From: Bradyrhizobium sp. SRS-191
Lineage (GTDB): Bacteria; Pseudomonadota; Alphaproteobacteria; Rhizobiales; Xanthobacteraceae
DNA length: 64,000 nucleotides
Assembly (NCBI RefSeq): GCF_024586915.1
Contig: NZ_JANBVS010000023.1
Location: 1-64,000, forward strand
Direction: 5' to 3'
Shown here: positions 46,324 to 55,294 of the stretch, one piece after another
How positions within the stretch are numbered: position 1 is the first letter of the stretch
Layout: each line of letters begins with the position of its first letter
The notes under the pieces: generated by a model
Told to the model about the DNA's origin: nothing
The model's input: the letters and a program-made list of their open reading frames with translations, nothing else
Database searches by the model: none
Made by a program: the position numbers and the translations under genes

Positions 46324-47694
46324 ATGGCCGAGTTTCACGGTCCACGAGCCGACGTGACATTGCTGCTCGACATGGACGGTGTCATCCGTGAGGCGACGCT
46401 GTCTCCCAACATGTCGGCTGAGAATGTCGACGTCTGGCTCGGCCGTCAGTGGTCCGAGATCGTGGATGATGCGAGCGAGAAGATCGAACGCATCATGCAG
46501 GACACCAAGCGGACCGGAATTTCCGCCTTCCGCCAGATCACGCAGCGGTTCCCGAGCGGCCTCGAGCTGCCGATGGAATTCACCACCGTGCTGCTCGGTG
46601 GTCGGGCCGGCATGCTGGCGATCGGCAAGAACCTCCAGGCCGTCGCCGAGTTGCAGGCGCGGCTGATCTCGGCCCAGCAGACCATCGAGCGCGACTATTG
46701 GAAGCTGCGCGAGATCGAGACTCGCTACCGGCTGGTGATTGAGGATTCCAACGAGGCGGTGCTGCTGACCAAGGTCTCGGACCTTCGCATCATCGAAGCC
46801 AATCGGACCGCCGCCGCGGCGCTCGGCGCATCCGCGCGTCGCCGGGACAATCTCGTCGGCCGCGAATTCCTGCATGAAATTCCGCAGAAGGAGCGCGAGC
46901 CGGTCGAGCTGATGCTCAGGCGGGTGCGCGATCAGGGCAAGGCCCCGGGCATCGTGATTCATCTCGGCGAGGACGCCGCGCCCTGGATGCTCCGGGGATC
47001 GCTGATGACCAGCGATACCGCGCCGATGTACCTGCTGCAGATGGCGCCGATCGGCAAGTCGGCGCAGCCGGGACCGGTGTCGGACGACCCGGAAGGGCTG
47101 ATCGACAATCTTCCCGACGCGGTCATCAGCATCGACGGCACCGGCACCATCAAGCGCGCCAACCGCGCCTTCCTGGAGCTCGTCGAGATCGGCTCGAAAG
47201 AGGCCCTGATGGGCGAGAAGCTCAGCCGCTGGTTGACCCGTCCCGGCGCCGACCTGTCGGTGCTGATATCCAACGTCGAGCGCCATGGAACCGTTCGGCT
47301 GCTGTCGACCACCATCCAAGGCGAACTCGGCAGCGAGACCGAGGTCGAGATTTCCGCTGCGGCCCATGGACTGGACGGCCAGCGCCGCATCGGCCTGATC
47401 ATGCGCAACATCGCCCGGCGTTTGTCGCCTGCGGCGGAGCACGACAATCTGCGGGCGGCGCTCGCCGGACTGAACGAATCGGTCGGCAAGACGCCGCTGC
47501 GCGATCTCGTGAGGAGCACCGTCGAGGTCGTGGAGCAGCATTACGTGCGCGCCGCCCTGGAACTGGCCAACGGGAACCGGACATCGGCCGCCGAAATTCT
47601 CGGCCTCAGCCGCCAGAGCCTTTACGCCAAGCTCGATCGGTATAATCTAAGTCAGCTCGAAGAAAGCGACGAGGAAACCGAAAAGGGGAGCTGA
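46324..47694 (+). CDS. ppsR2: PpsR2, cysteine-free PpsR paralogue paired with BphP
   Basis: A second PpsR regulator (456 aa) with the same layout as PpsR1: N-terminal PAS-like region, linker LQARLISAQQTIERDYWKLR, PAS domains (LVIEDSNEAVLLTKVSDLRI and LIDNLPDAVISIDGTGTIKR) and Fis HTH (TSAAEILGLSRQSLYAKLDR). It contains no cysteine; the residue matching PpsR1 Cys429 lies in VEQHYVRAALEL. It therefore cannot use a thiol switch. It ends where the bphP start begins, and in photosynthetic Bradyrhizobium PpsR2 is known as the repressor relieved by bacteriophytochrome. The ribosome binding site is weak. Confidence 0.94.
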   Translation: MAEFHGPRADVTLLLDMDGVIREATLSPNMSAENVDVWLGRQWSEIVDDASEKIERIMQDTKRTGISAFRQITQRFPSGLELPMEFTTVLLGGRAGMLAIGKNLQAVAELQARLISAQQTIERDYWKLREIETRYRLVIEDSNEAVLLTKVSDLRIIEANRTAAAALGASARRRDNLVGREFLHEIPQKEREPVELMLRRVRDQGKAPGIVIHLGEDAAPWMLRGSLMTSDTAPMYLLQMAPIGKSAQPGPVSDDPEGLIDNLPDAVISIDGTGTIKRANRAFLELVEIGSKEALMGEKLSRWLTRPGADLSVLISNVERHGTVRLLSTTIQGELGSETEVEISAAAHGLDGQRRIGLIMRNIARRLSPAAEHDNLRAALAGLNESVGKTPLRDLVRSTVEVVEQHYVRAALELANGNRTSAAEILGLSRQSLYAKLDRYNLSQLEESDEETEKGS

Positions 47695-49869
47695 TTGCCC
47701 GTTCCGCTGACAACGCCGGCCTTCGGCCACGCTACTCTTGCGGATTGCGAGCGCGAACAAATTCACCTCGCAGGCTCGATCCAGCCGCATGGCATTCTGC
47801 TGGCGGTCAAGGAGCCGGACAACGTCGTCATTCAGGCCAGCACCAACGCCGCCGCCTTCCTCGGCGCCAGCTCCGTCGTCGGCCGTCCGCTGCGCGATCT
47901 CGGCGGCGACCTGGCGCTGCAGATCCTGCCTCACCTGAGCGGCCCGCTGCACCTTGCGCCAATGACCCTGCGCTGCAACGCCGGAACGCCGCCGCGCCGG
48001 GTGGACTGCACGATTCACCGGCCCTCCAATGGCGGACTGATCGTCGAGCTGGAGCCGGCAACCAAGATCACTGACATCGCGCCCGCGCTGGACGGCGCCT
48101 TCCACCGCATCACCTCGGCCTCCTCCCTGATCGGCCTGTGCGACGAGACCGCGACCATCTTCCGGGAGATCGCCGGCTACGACCGCGTGATGGTCTATCG
48201 CTTCGACGAAGAGGGCCATGGCGAGGTGCTGTCGGAGCGGCGGCGGCCGGATCTCGAGGCGTTTCTCGGCAATCGTTATCCGGCCTCGGACATTCCGCAG
48301 ATCGCGCGGCGACTCTACGAGCGCAACCGCGTGCGGCTGCTGGTCGACGTCAACTACATGCCGGTGGCGCTTCAGCCGCGCATCTCGCCGCTCAATGGCC
48401 GCGATCTCGACATGTCCCTGAGCTGCCTGCGCAGCATGTCGCCGATCCACCAGAAATATCTGCAGAACATGGGCGTCGGCGCCACCCTGGTGTGCTCGCT
48501 GATGGTGAGCGGCCGTCTCTGGGGGCTGATCGCCTGCCATCATTACGAGCCGCGCTTCCTGCCGTTCGATATCCGCGCCGCCGGCGAGGCGCTGGCCGAG
48601 ACCTGCGCGATCCGGATCGCGGCGCTAGAGAGTTTTGCCCAGAGCCAGTCCGAACTCGTGGTGCGCAGGCTCGAGCAGCGGCTGGTCGAGGCGGTGTCGC
48701 GCGATGGCGAGTGGCAGGCCGCGCTGTTCGACGGCTCGCAATCGCTGCTGCAACCGCTCGGCGCAAGTGGCGCGGCGCTGTTGTTCGAAGGCCAGGTGAT
48801 GACCGCCGGCGACGTCCCGTCGACGCAGCGCATCCGCGATCTCGCCGCCTGGCTCGACCGCCGTCGCAAGACGCCGGACGCGCCGGCGCAGGGGCTGACG
48901 GTGACCGCCTCGCTGACGCTCGACGAGCCGTCCTTCGCCGACATCCGCTCGGTCGCCAGTGGCGTGATCGCCGCGCCGCTGTCGGCAAGCGAGGGCGAGT
49001 ATCTGCTGTGGTTCAGGCCGGAGCAGGTCAGGACCGTGACCTGGGGCGGCGATCCGCTCAAGGCGGTCATCATCGGCGATGATCCCTCCGACCTGTCGCC
49101 GCGCCGCTCCTTTGCGCAGTGGCATCAGCTGGTCGAGGGCAAATCCGAGCCCTGGTCGGCTGCCGAACTCGCCTCGGCGCGAGTGGTCAGCGAGACCGTC
49201 GCCGATGTGGCTCTGCAGCTGCGCTCGGTGCGCATGGTGATCGCGCAGGACCAGCTCGCCACGATCAGCGCCCAGGTGCTGCGCTCGGAGCAGCCGGTGA
49301 TCATCGCCGACGTCGAGGGCCGCATCCTGCTGATGAACGAGGCGTTCGAGCAGCAGCTGCGGGCGTCGCATCCGCATATCCCCTATCTGCGCGATCTCGG
49401 CGCGTATTGCACGGCGCCGGCGGAGTTCCGCGCCAATCTCGACGACCTCATGCGCAACAAGCGCAGCTGGCGCGGCGAGCTGACGCTCACCGGCGGCACT
49501 TCGCCGCAACGGCCTTTGATGGTGCGCGCCGATCCGGTGATCGCGCCTTACGACCGCGTGCTCGGCTTCGTGCTGATCTTCTCGGACCTCACCGAGCGCA
49601 AGACCGCCGAGGAGGCCCGCGCCCGCTTCCAGGAGGAGATCGACAGCGCGCGCCGGCCGAGCCTGCGCCTCGATCAGAGCGCCAGCCTGATCTACAAGGA
49701 GCTCGCCGCATCTACGGTCGAGAACGCGCAACTCGCCGCGCTCGAAGTGACCCACGGCGCCCAGGCCGGCAGCATGCCCGACATGCTGGAGAGCATCCGC
49801 AATTCGACGGCGCGAACGCTGGGCATCCTTGAGCACTTGGTTTGGTATCGCTCGCAAAGCGAGGAGTGA
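47695..49869 (+). CDS. bphP: Bacteriophytochrome controlling photosystem synthesis (kinase-less)
   Basis: A far-red/red photoreceptor (724 aa). The PAS-GAF-PHY sensor has the biliverdin-binding Cys18 (TLADCEREQIHLAGSIQPHG), the GAF motif YPASDIPQIARRLYERNRVR and the chromophore His in MSPIHQKYLQNMGVGATLV. A C-terminal PAS domain (VIIADVEGRILLMNEAFEQQ) and helical tail follow; no histidine-kinase ATP-binding domain is seen. Output is thus probably by direct contact with PpsR2, as known for this family. It begins with TTG immediately after the ppsR2 stop, with GGGGAG upstream, so the two are coupled. Biliverdin could come from HmuO. Confidence 0.96.
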   Translation: MPVPLTTPAFGHATLADCEREQIHLAGSIQPHGILLAVKEPDNVVIQASTNAAAFLGASSVVGRPLRDLGGDLALQILPHLSGPLHLAPMTLRCNAGTPPRRVDCTIHRPSNGGLIVELEPATKITDIAPALDGAFHRITSASSLIGLCDETATIFREIAGYDRVMVYRFDEEGHGEVLSERRRPDLEAFLGNRYPASDIPQIARRLYERNRVRLLVDVNYMPVALQPRISPLNGRDLDMSLSCLRSMSPIHQKYLQNMGVGATLVCSLMVSGRLWGLIACHHYEPRFLPFDIRAAGEALAETCAIRIAALESFAQSQSELVVRRLEQRLVEAVSRDGEWQAALFDGSQSLLQPLGASGAALLFEGQVMTAGDVPSTQRIRDLAAWLDRRRKTPDAPAQGLTVTASLTLDEPSFADIRSVASGVIAAPLSASEGEYLLWFRPEQVRTVTWGGDPLKAVIIGDDPSDLSPRRSFAQWHQLVEGKSEPWSAAELASARVVSETVADVALQLRSVRMVIAQDQLATISAQVLRSEQPVIIADVEGRILLMNEAFEQQLRASHPHIPYLRDLGAYCTAPAEFRANLDDLMRNKRSWRGELTLTGGTSPQRPLMVRADPVIAPYDRVLGFVLIFSDLTERKTAEEARARFQEEIDSARRPSLRLDQSASLIYKELAASTVENAQLAALEVTHGAQAGSMPDMLESIRNSTARTLGILEHLVWYRSQSEE

Positions 49870-49994
49870 GACCAGGCGCGGTCGCATTGGGTGCGTGAGC
49901 GATGTGGGGACATCGTCATTCGACACAGCAGGCGCACGCTGATGATGTGATCCGAGGATTAGGTGACCCGAGATCGTCCCACGATCGCGATGCG

Positions 49995-50034
49995 CCCCCC
50001 TCCCCCTTGCGGGGAGGGGTCGGGGGTGGGGGTC
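49995..50034 (+). repeat. GC-rich palindromic repeat, family A, copy 3
   Basis: It reads CCCCCCTCCCCCTTGCGGGG followed by AGGGGTCGGGGGTGGGGGT, nearly identical to the copy at 2599-2636. An inverted partner lies about 140 bp further on. Confidence 0.75.
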
Positions 50035-50172
50035 CGCGCACTCCGAAGGCAATGGTGGGCGCAACACCTATTCAGGCGCACCACAGCTTACATGGGCGAT
50101 GATCTCTCGATGTCACTACTTCGAGGCACACAAGCGCAAGAATACGGAGATCAATCAGAAGCAGCGCGCCCC

Positions 50173-50215
50173 GTGGACCCCCAACCCCAACCCCTCCCCG
50201 CAAGGGGGAGGGGAG
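50173..50215 (-). repeat. GC-rich palindromic repeat, family A, copy 4 (inverted)
   Basis: It reads GTGGACCCCCAACCCCAACC and then CCTCCCCGCAAGGGGGAGGGGA. With the copy at 49995-50034 it forms an inverted pair around unique sequence, as at 2.6-2.8 kb. Confidence 0.75.
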
Positions 50216-50308
50216 CCGACCTGTCACGGAAGCTGATCGGCTCCAACGAGTTGTGTTCGATCGCGTCGTCGAAACAGCGCCCGGTGTGAGTCTGCCACTC
50301 GCCTGAAC

Positions 50309-50986
50309 CTAACCGCCGAGCCCCGCCGCCACCTGCAGCGCCTGCGAGAGGGTGATGTTCAGCTGAAACGCGATGGCGGCTTCCTCGACGACGTCGTCGT
50401 GATCCGCCATGCCCGCACCGGCCCGCTCCAGCGCGTCGCGGTACTCGGTCTTGAAGCGCGGGATGTCTGCGATGGCTGGAAACTCATAGAACGACAGCGC
50501 CTCGGGCTCCAGTGCGAGCGAGCGCGCCAGAATCTTCTTGATGATCTGGCCGCCGCTGAGATCGCCGAGATAGCGCGTATAAGCATGCCCTAGCAGCGCG
50601 TGGCCCGAGCCAGATCCCGCGTCCTTGACGGCACGGGCATATGCGATCGCTTCGGGCAGCAGCGGCAGATCGCTTGCGTCGAGCGCGGCGAGATCGGCCT
50701 TGATCGCCGGGCACCTGTGCAACTCGGGCCGCACCGTCGGGCCGATCACGGCAGATGACTGATGACGAATGAGCTGCGCTTCGAGCGCCTCATATACCGG
50801 CAGCAGATTGCGCAGCAGCAGCGCGTAAGCCCGAACCGTGCCGCGGCCACGCAGCAGCTCGGCGACGATCCCGGTCCGCTCGGCGGTCACATGCAGCGTC
50901 TTGGTCCGCTCGCGCATCGCTTCCAAAAGACTGGCCGGGCGCGTGCTGCGCCCGGCCATCTCGATCTGTTCAACTCTGTCCAACAT
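50309..50986 (-). CDS. hmuO: Heme oxygenase (biliverdin-forming)
   Basis: An alpha-helical heme oxygenase (225 aa). The proximal heme His lies in KTLHVTAERTGIVAELLRG, and the distal helix glycine motif is HAYTRYLGDLSGGQIIKKIL. It opens heme to biliverdin, CO and iron. It lies 17 bp after pufM on the same strand, replacing the pufC or pufX position, so it is probably cotranscribed with the reaction centre. Biliverdin is the BphP chromophore, so expression of antenna/reaction centre and photoreceptor chromophore would be linked. An alternative start is MAGRSTRP nine codons later. Confidence 0.93.
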   Translation of the reverse strand: MLDRVEQIEMAGRSTRPASLLEAMRERTKTLHVTAERTGIVAELLRGRGTVRAYALLLRNLLPVYEALEAQLIRHQSSAVIGPTVRPELHRCPAIKADLAALDASDLPLLPEAIAYARAVKDAGSGSGHALLGHAYTRYLGDLSGGQIIKKILARSLALEPEALSFYEFPAIADIPRFKTEYRDALERAGAGMADHDDVVEEAAIAFQLNITLSQALQVAAGLGG

Positions 50987-51003
50987 CTCTCGACCTGAAG
51001 GAC

Positions 51004-51930
51004 TTAGCGCGGCGGCGCCAGCCCGTGTTTCACGCCCCAATCGAACCAATTGTCGACGACGGTGCCCGACAGTAGGATACCGATGCCGCCGGTCAAGGTG
51101 CAAAGCACGGCGAACCACCAGGCCCAGCGATGGATCGACTCGGCCGTCGCATTGAAGCCCATCGTCCAGCGCCAGAACAGCGCACCGCGTTCGAAGGCCG
51201 TGCCGCGGTCGACGATCTGCTCCAGCTCGCGCTCGCCGCCGTAACGGCTGATCGCCAGCACCGTCGCACCATGCATCGCGAACAACAGCGCCGACCCGTA
51301 CAGGAAGGCGATCGAGAGCATGTGGAACGGGTTGTAGAACAGGTTGCCGTGGGTGATGGAGAAGTTGTTGGTCCAGTCGAGGTGCGGGAAGATGCCGAAC
51401 GGCACCGCCTCGCTCCAGCTGCCCATGAAGATCGGCCGGATGAAGCCGAGCACCAGGTACAGCCAGATCGCGGAAGCGAACGCCCACGACACATGCGTGC
51501 CGAGGCCGAGGGCGCGAGCGCGGCGATAGGTGCGCGCCCACCACAGCAGGATCGACGTCGTCAGGAAGAAGCCGGCCATCAGCCACCAGCCGCCCTCCTG
51601 CAGCGGCGGGAAGATCTGCAGGCCGTATTCCGGCGCCGGCGGCTGCAAGGACAGCCAGAAGAACTGACGGATGAACTCCAGCGGACTCCAGTTCACCGAG
51701 GCCAGCATGTTGAGACCGATGATCTCGATCGCAACGAAGCCGGACATCAGCGAGGCCAGCCCGAGGAAGCCGAGATAGACCGGGCCGACCTGGGCGTCGC
51801 CGAGCTTGCCGAACCAGTAATTGAAGCTGCCCTTGCCGAGCCGCTCCCAGACGCCGGGCTCGATCGGAATGCCCGGATAGATCGCACTACGGACTTGGAT
51901 CTGCGTGAAGATGTTCTGGTATTGGGCCAT
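51004..51930 (-). CDS. pufM: Photosynthetic reaction centre M subunit
   Basis: One of the two core reaction-centre polypeptides (308 aa), with five transmembrane helices binding bacteriochlorophylls, bacteriopheophytin and QA. The special-pair and iron ligands fall in [20 protein letters not shown] and [20 protein letters not shown]. It ends [12 protein letters not shown], without a long extension. It follows pufL by 18 bp and is followed by hmuO, with no pufC. Confidence 0.98.
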   Translation of the reverse strand: MAQYQNIFTQIQVRSAIYPGIPIEPGVWERLGKGSFNYWFGKLGDAQVGPVYLGFLGLASLMSGFVAIEIIGLNMLASVNWSPLEFIRQFFWLSLQPPAPEYGLQIFPPLQEGGWWLMAGFFLTTSILLWWARTYRRARALGLGTHVSWAFASAIWLYLVLGFIRPIFMGSWSEAVPFGIFPHLDWTNNFSITHGNLFYNPFHMLSIAFLYGSALLFAMHGATVLAISRYGGERELEQIVDRGTAFERGALFWRWTMGFNATAESIHRWAWWFAVLCTLTGGIGILLSGTVVDNWFDWGVKHGLAPPR

Positions 51931-51948
51931 GACGACCTCTCCTTGAAC

Positions 51949-52794
51949 TCATTGCGGCGGCGACCAGATCGGGACGTGACGCCACCAATCCCACCAATCC
52001 GACCAGGCATTGCCTTCCGGCATCAGCCAGGCGGGGCCGGAGATGACGATGCAGACGGCGCTGAAGAACACCGCCGAGAGCGCCAGGAACAGGCCCAGGC
52101 GATGGATGCCGAGCGTGCCGATGGAGTAGCCGAGGAGATCGCGGAACATGGTGTTCTCATGCTCCGGCGACTTCATTTCCTGGCCCTTGCCCGGGTTGGC
52201 GGCCGACAGGATCAGCGAGCCGTGCAGCGCGAGCGCGAGACACGTCGTGAAGAAGAACGTGATCGCGATCATGTGCGCGGGATTGTAGTGGAAGTTGCCG
52301 AACTGATAGCCGGTGTTCGACACCCAATCGAGATGGGTGATGATGCCGTAGGGGAAGGCGTAGCTCCACGAGCCCATCAGCACCGGACGGATCACCTCCA
52401 GCGTGAAATAGGCGAAGATCGCAAAGCCGAAGGCGAACGGCACGTGATAGCCGATCGCGAGCTTGCGGCAGATCTCGACCTCGCGCAGCGCCCATGAGAC
52501 GAACGCGCCATGCGCGCACACCGTGATGAGCTGCCAGAAGCCGCCCTCCGTCAGTGGCGCGAACGAGAGTCCGTATTTGGCGTCGGGCGGATTGATGCTG
52601 ATCTGCCATAGGTTCCACGTCGGTCCGAGCGCCGTGGCGTAGAGGATCAGCGCCACGCCGACGAAGGTGAAGAAGATCGTCGTCACGCCGAAGAAGCCGA
52701 CGTAGAACGGTCCGACCCAGAAATCGAAGAGATCGCCGCCGATCAACGTGCCGCCGCGGACGCGGTATTTTCGTTCAAAGCTGAGCATTGCCAT
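51949..52794 (-). CDS. pufL: Photosynthetic reaction centre L subunit
   Basis: The L core subunit (281 aa), starting [20 protein letters not shown], with five transmembrane helices. Ligand regions include [20 protein letters not shown] (special-pair His) and [20 protein letters not shown] (iron His). QB is bound in this subunit. The ATG has a GGAGG ribosome binding site 8 bp upstream. It follows pufA after a 180-bp gap holding a strong hairpin. Confidence 0.98.
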   Translation of the reverse strand: MAMLSFERKYRVRGGTLIGGDLFDFWVGPFYVGFFGVTTIFFTFVGVALILYATALGPTWNLWQISINPPDAKYGLSFAPLTEGGFWQLITVCAHGAFVSWALREVEICRKLAIGYHVPFAFGFAIFAYFTLEVIRPVLMGSWSYAFPYGIITHLDWVSNTGYQFGNFHYNPAHMIAITFFFTTCLALALHGSLILSAANPGKGQEMKSPEHENTMFRDLLGYSIGTLGIHRLGLFLALSAVFFSAVCIVISGPAWLMPEGNAWSDWWDWWRHVPIWSPPQ

Positions 52795-52908
52795 CGGTCC
52801 TGCCTCCGCTGCCCGTCGCTCGATATATGACGTGTCGTATCGCGAGGTCGTGAACTCGGAGAGCCCCAGAAGAGTTGGAGCCCTCGAGATTTGAAAGCGT
52901 CAAAGATT

Positions 52909-52957
52909 TGGGAAGCGGGCGAGCAAGGTCTGCCGCCGAGCCTGCGCCCGCTTCCCA
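52909..52957 (-). promoter_or_regulatory. pufA-pufL intercistronic hairpin
   Basis: A perfect 13-bp inverted repeat (TGGGAAGCGGGCG / CGCCCGCTTCCCA) with a 23-nt loop lies between pufA and pufL. Equivalent hairpins in Rhodobacter protect the pufBA segment from 3' decay and give more antenna than reaction centre protein. No U-run follows. Confidence 0.85.
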
Positions 52958-52974
52958 TTGTTGGAGCCGAAGCT

Positions 52975-53163
52975 CTAGGTGAGCTTCACCGGCGTGACCG
53001 GAGCGGAGATCGACGACGTCTTCGCCGCGCGAGGTCCTTCCAGCCAGTTGAAGCGGTTCGTGCTGAGCAGGATGAAGTGAATCACCAATGCCAGACCGAA
53101 CAGGAAAACCCCGAGAGCCACGAGAACTCTGCGCGGATCGAACAGCAACCACAAGCGCCACAT
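52975..53163 (-). CDS. pufA: Light-harvesting 1 alpha polypeptide
   Basis: The LH1 alpha chain (62 aa), starting [19 protein letters not shown], with a single transmembrane helix. The bacteriochlorophyll ligand is His29 in [18 protein letters not shown]. The ribosome binding site AAAGGAG is good. It follows pufB by 16 bp. The C-terminal tail ([16 protein letters not shown]) is typical of the group. Confidence 0.97.
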   Translation of the reverse strand: MWRLWLLFDPRRVLVALGVFLFGLALVIHFILLSTNRFNWLEGPRAAKTSSISAPVTPVKLT

Positions 53164-53179
53164 AGTTTTCTCCTTTCGA

Positions 53180-53407
53180 TCAGGTCAGGTAGGAGATCGC
53201 GAGAGTGGCGTAGTGGGTTGCCCCTTCCAGCGCCGCCTTGTAGCCAGTCGGTCCGGGCAGCCATGGACGCCACATCCAGGCGAGAATGTGGGCGACGATC
53301 GCAACCGCCGTGAAGACCACAAAGCTCGTCATGAAGATGCTATGGAATTCCCTAGCCTCCGATTCGGTCAGCCCCGACAGAGAGCCTCCCTTGTTTGGTT
53401 CCACCAT
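53180..53407 (-). CDS. pufB: Light-harvesting 1 beta polypeptide
   Basis: The LH1 beta chain (75 aa), with [20 protein letters not shown] and the bacteriochlorophyll ligand His40 in [17 protein letters not shown]. The ATG at 53407 has an AGGAGG ribosome binding site. The C-terminus ([20 protein letters not shown]) extends about 20 residues beyond classic LH1 beta chains, which usually end near the PWLP motif; this tail deserves notice. Confidence 0.95.
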   Translation of the reverse strand: MVEPNKGGSLSGLTESEAREFHSIFMTSFVVFTAVAIVAHILAWMWRPWLPGPTGYKAALEGATHYATLAISYLT

Positions 53408-53580
53408 AGTAGTACCTCCTGGTGTTGGCCTTTCGGCCGGATGCCGCTCACCGAGATGAGCGGCGTCGAAGCGCCACCCCGTTGCCGGGATGACATCCGT
53501 GCGGCGAGCCGCACGAATTCCTTGCAAGACTTGCGGAGCTCGAACTCACAGCCCCGAGACTCGAAACCGCAGGGCGCGCG

Positions 53581-53808
53581 TCACAGCCCCATGAAGGACG
53601 AGGTCGCGCAGTTCGCCGCCTTGAGCCGCGCCTCGCCGAAGATCGTGCCGAGCGGCGCCGGACGATGGCCCGTGATGATCGAGCCGACCCGGCGCAGCAC
53701 GCCTTCGACCATCAGCACGGCGAAGCACACCGCGTAGACGAGAAGATAGTCGATCCGCTCGCGCGATTTCGGCGCGACGTCACGATCCATGCGTTCGTAT
53801 AACGACAT
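53581..53808 (-). CDS. pufQ: PufQ-like small membrane protein (75 aa)
   Basis: A 75-aa protein with one hydrophobic helix (RIDYLLVYAVCFAVLMVEGV) and a short polar C-terminal part (FGEARLKAANCATSSFMGL). It sits between bchZ and pufB, exactly where Rhodobacter has pufQ, whose EYxxYFxxIF helix and length it loosely resembles. PufQ promotes bacteriochlorophyll formation or delivery. The ribosome binding site (AGGGAGAGG) is strong. Similarity is weak by eye, so the name is tentative. Confidence 0.65.
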   Translation of the reverse strand: MSLYERMDRDVAPKSRERIDYLLVYAVCFAVLMVEGVLRRVGSIITGHRPAPLGTIFGEARLKAANCATSSFMGL

Positions 53809-53839
53809 CGTCCTCTCCCTCTCCGCCTCGTCCCCTTGC

Positions 53840-55294
53840 CTACGCTGCCTGGCCCGTTGCGAGCCGTGACCGCGCCTGCGCGAGAACGTCCTCCGTCACC
53901 GTGTCTAGCCCCGCCTGGCGCGCGCCGCGCTCAGCCGCGTCGCGCAGCCGCTTCGCCGCCGAAATCCGCACCAGCACCGGCTGTGTCTCGATGATCTGGT
54001 CCAGCGCCAGCCTGGCGCCGTCGTCCCATGGCAATTCGCGCTCGAGACGCGCGGGGGTCGCCGCGATCTGATCGAGCTGGGTTGCGAGCGGCAGGATGTT
54101 GAACAGCGCATCGAACAGCGCGTTGCAGACCTCCTGCACGATGTAGGTCGCGCCGGCATAGCCCATGAACGGCGTGCCAGTGTGGCGGCGGATCACCGTG
54201 CCCGGGAACGAGGCCGGGATGTAGATCGCGCGGTTTCCCGCTTCCGCCGCATACATGCGCTCATTGTAGCTGCCGAACAGCACCAGCGGCGGCCGCTCGT
54301 GGATCATCTTGCGGATCGCGTCATTGTCGGTCTTGGCGCCGGCGCAGCGGGAGATCGCGAAGTGGCAGGGCAGCCCGAGCTCGGTCTCCAGGAAATTGCG
54401 CAAGCCCCGTGCGTAGGTCTCGGAGGCGACGATGCCGAAGCTCGCGGTGCCGAAGAAGTCCTGCGTCACCGAGCGCCAGAGATCCCACACCGGCTTGATG
54501 GTGGTGTGCTTCTCACGCGCAATGAACGGCTCGGGATCGAGCCCGAGCATCTCGCCCAGCGTGCGCAGGAACTTGGTCGTCGAATGCAGCCCGATCGGCG
54601 CCTGCAGATACGGCCGCTCCAAGGTCTCGCACAGCAGCCGGCCGAACTCGCGATACATACAGATGTTGACGTCGGCGTTGACCAGCTTCGACACGTCGGC
54701 GAGGTGACTGCCGAGCGGGAAAACCATGTTGATCTCGGCGCCGATGCCCTCGACCAGGCGGCGGATCTCGGCGAGATCCGACGGCATGTTGAAAGTGCCG
54801 TAGATCGGCCCGATGATGTTCACGCGAGGCTTCTCGCCCTCGGCGCGCGGCTCGCGCTCGGGGATCTTGCGCGAGCCGTATTCGCTCCATAGCCAGCTCA
54901 GCGCGCGGTTGGCGCTCTGCCACTGGTCCTCGTCGATGGTGCGCGGCAGGAAGCGCTTGATGTTGGAGCCTTCGGGCGTGACGCCGCCGCCGATCATCTC
55001 GGCGATCGAGCCGGTGACGACGACCGCCGGCAAATCCGGATCGAGCGCGGCGCGGGCGCGCTTCATCGCCTGCTCGGTGCCCTTCTGGCCGAGCTCGTCC
55101 TCGCCGAGGCCGGTGACGACGATCGGCAGCTCGTGCGGCGGCAGGCCGTCGGTGTAGTGCAGCACCGAGGTCACCGGCAGGTTTTCGCAGCCCACGGGGC
55201 CATCGATGATCACCTGCAGGCCCTTGATCGCGGTGAACGCGTAGACCGAGCCCCAATAGCCGCCGGCGCGATCGTGGTCGAGGATCAGCATCAC
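53840..55294 (-). CDS. bchZ: Chlorophyllide a reductase subunit BchZ
   Basis: The NifK-like subunit (484 aa) of chlorophyllide reductase, which reduces ring B to the bacteriochlorin state. It starts [20 protein letters not shown], with the cluster region [20 protein letters not shown] and [20 protein letters not shown] further on. It is coupled to bchY by ATGA and to the PufQ-like gene by a 31-bp gap. Confidence 0.97.
   Translation of the reverse strand: MMLILDHDRAGGYWGSVYAFTAIKGLQVIIDGPVGCENLPVTSVLHYTDGLPPHELPIVVTGLGEDELGQKGTEQAMKRARAALDPDLPAVVVTGSIAEMIGGGVTPEGSNIKRFLPRTIDEDQWQSANRALSWLWSEYGSRKIPEREPRAEGEKPRVNIIGPIYGTFNMPSDLAEIRRLVEGIGAEINMVFPLGSHLADVSKLVNADVNICMYREFGRLLCETLERPYLQAPIGLHSTTKFLRTLGEMLGLDPEPFIAREKHTTIKPVWDLWRSVTQDFFGTASFGIVASETYARGLRNFLETELGLPCHFAISRCAGAKTDNDAIRKMIHERPPLVLFGSYNERMYAAEAGNRAIYIPASFPGTVIRRHTGTPFMGYAGATYIVQEVCNALFDALFNILPLATQLDQIAATPARLERELPWDDGARLALDQIIETQPVLVRISAAKRLRDAAERGARQAGLDTVTEDVLAQARSRLATGQAA

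Larger units (their letters stand above)
49870..50308. other. bphP-hmuO convergent intergenic region
   Basis: This 439-bp gap between convergent bphP and hmuO has no convincing gene. It contains an inverted pair of family A palindromic repeats (annotated separately), which may stop transcription from either side. No U-rich intrinsic terminator is obvious. Confidence 0.6.
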
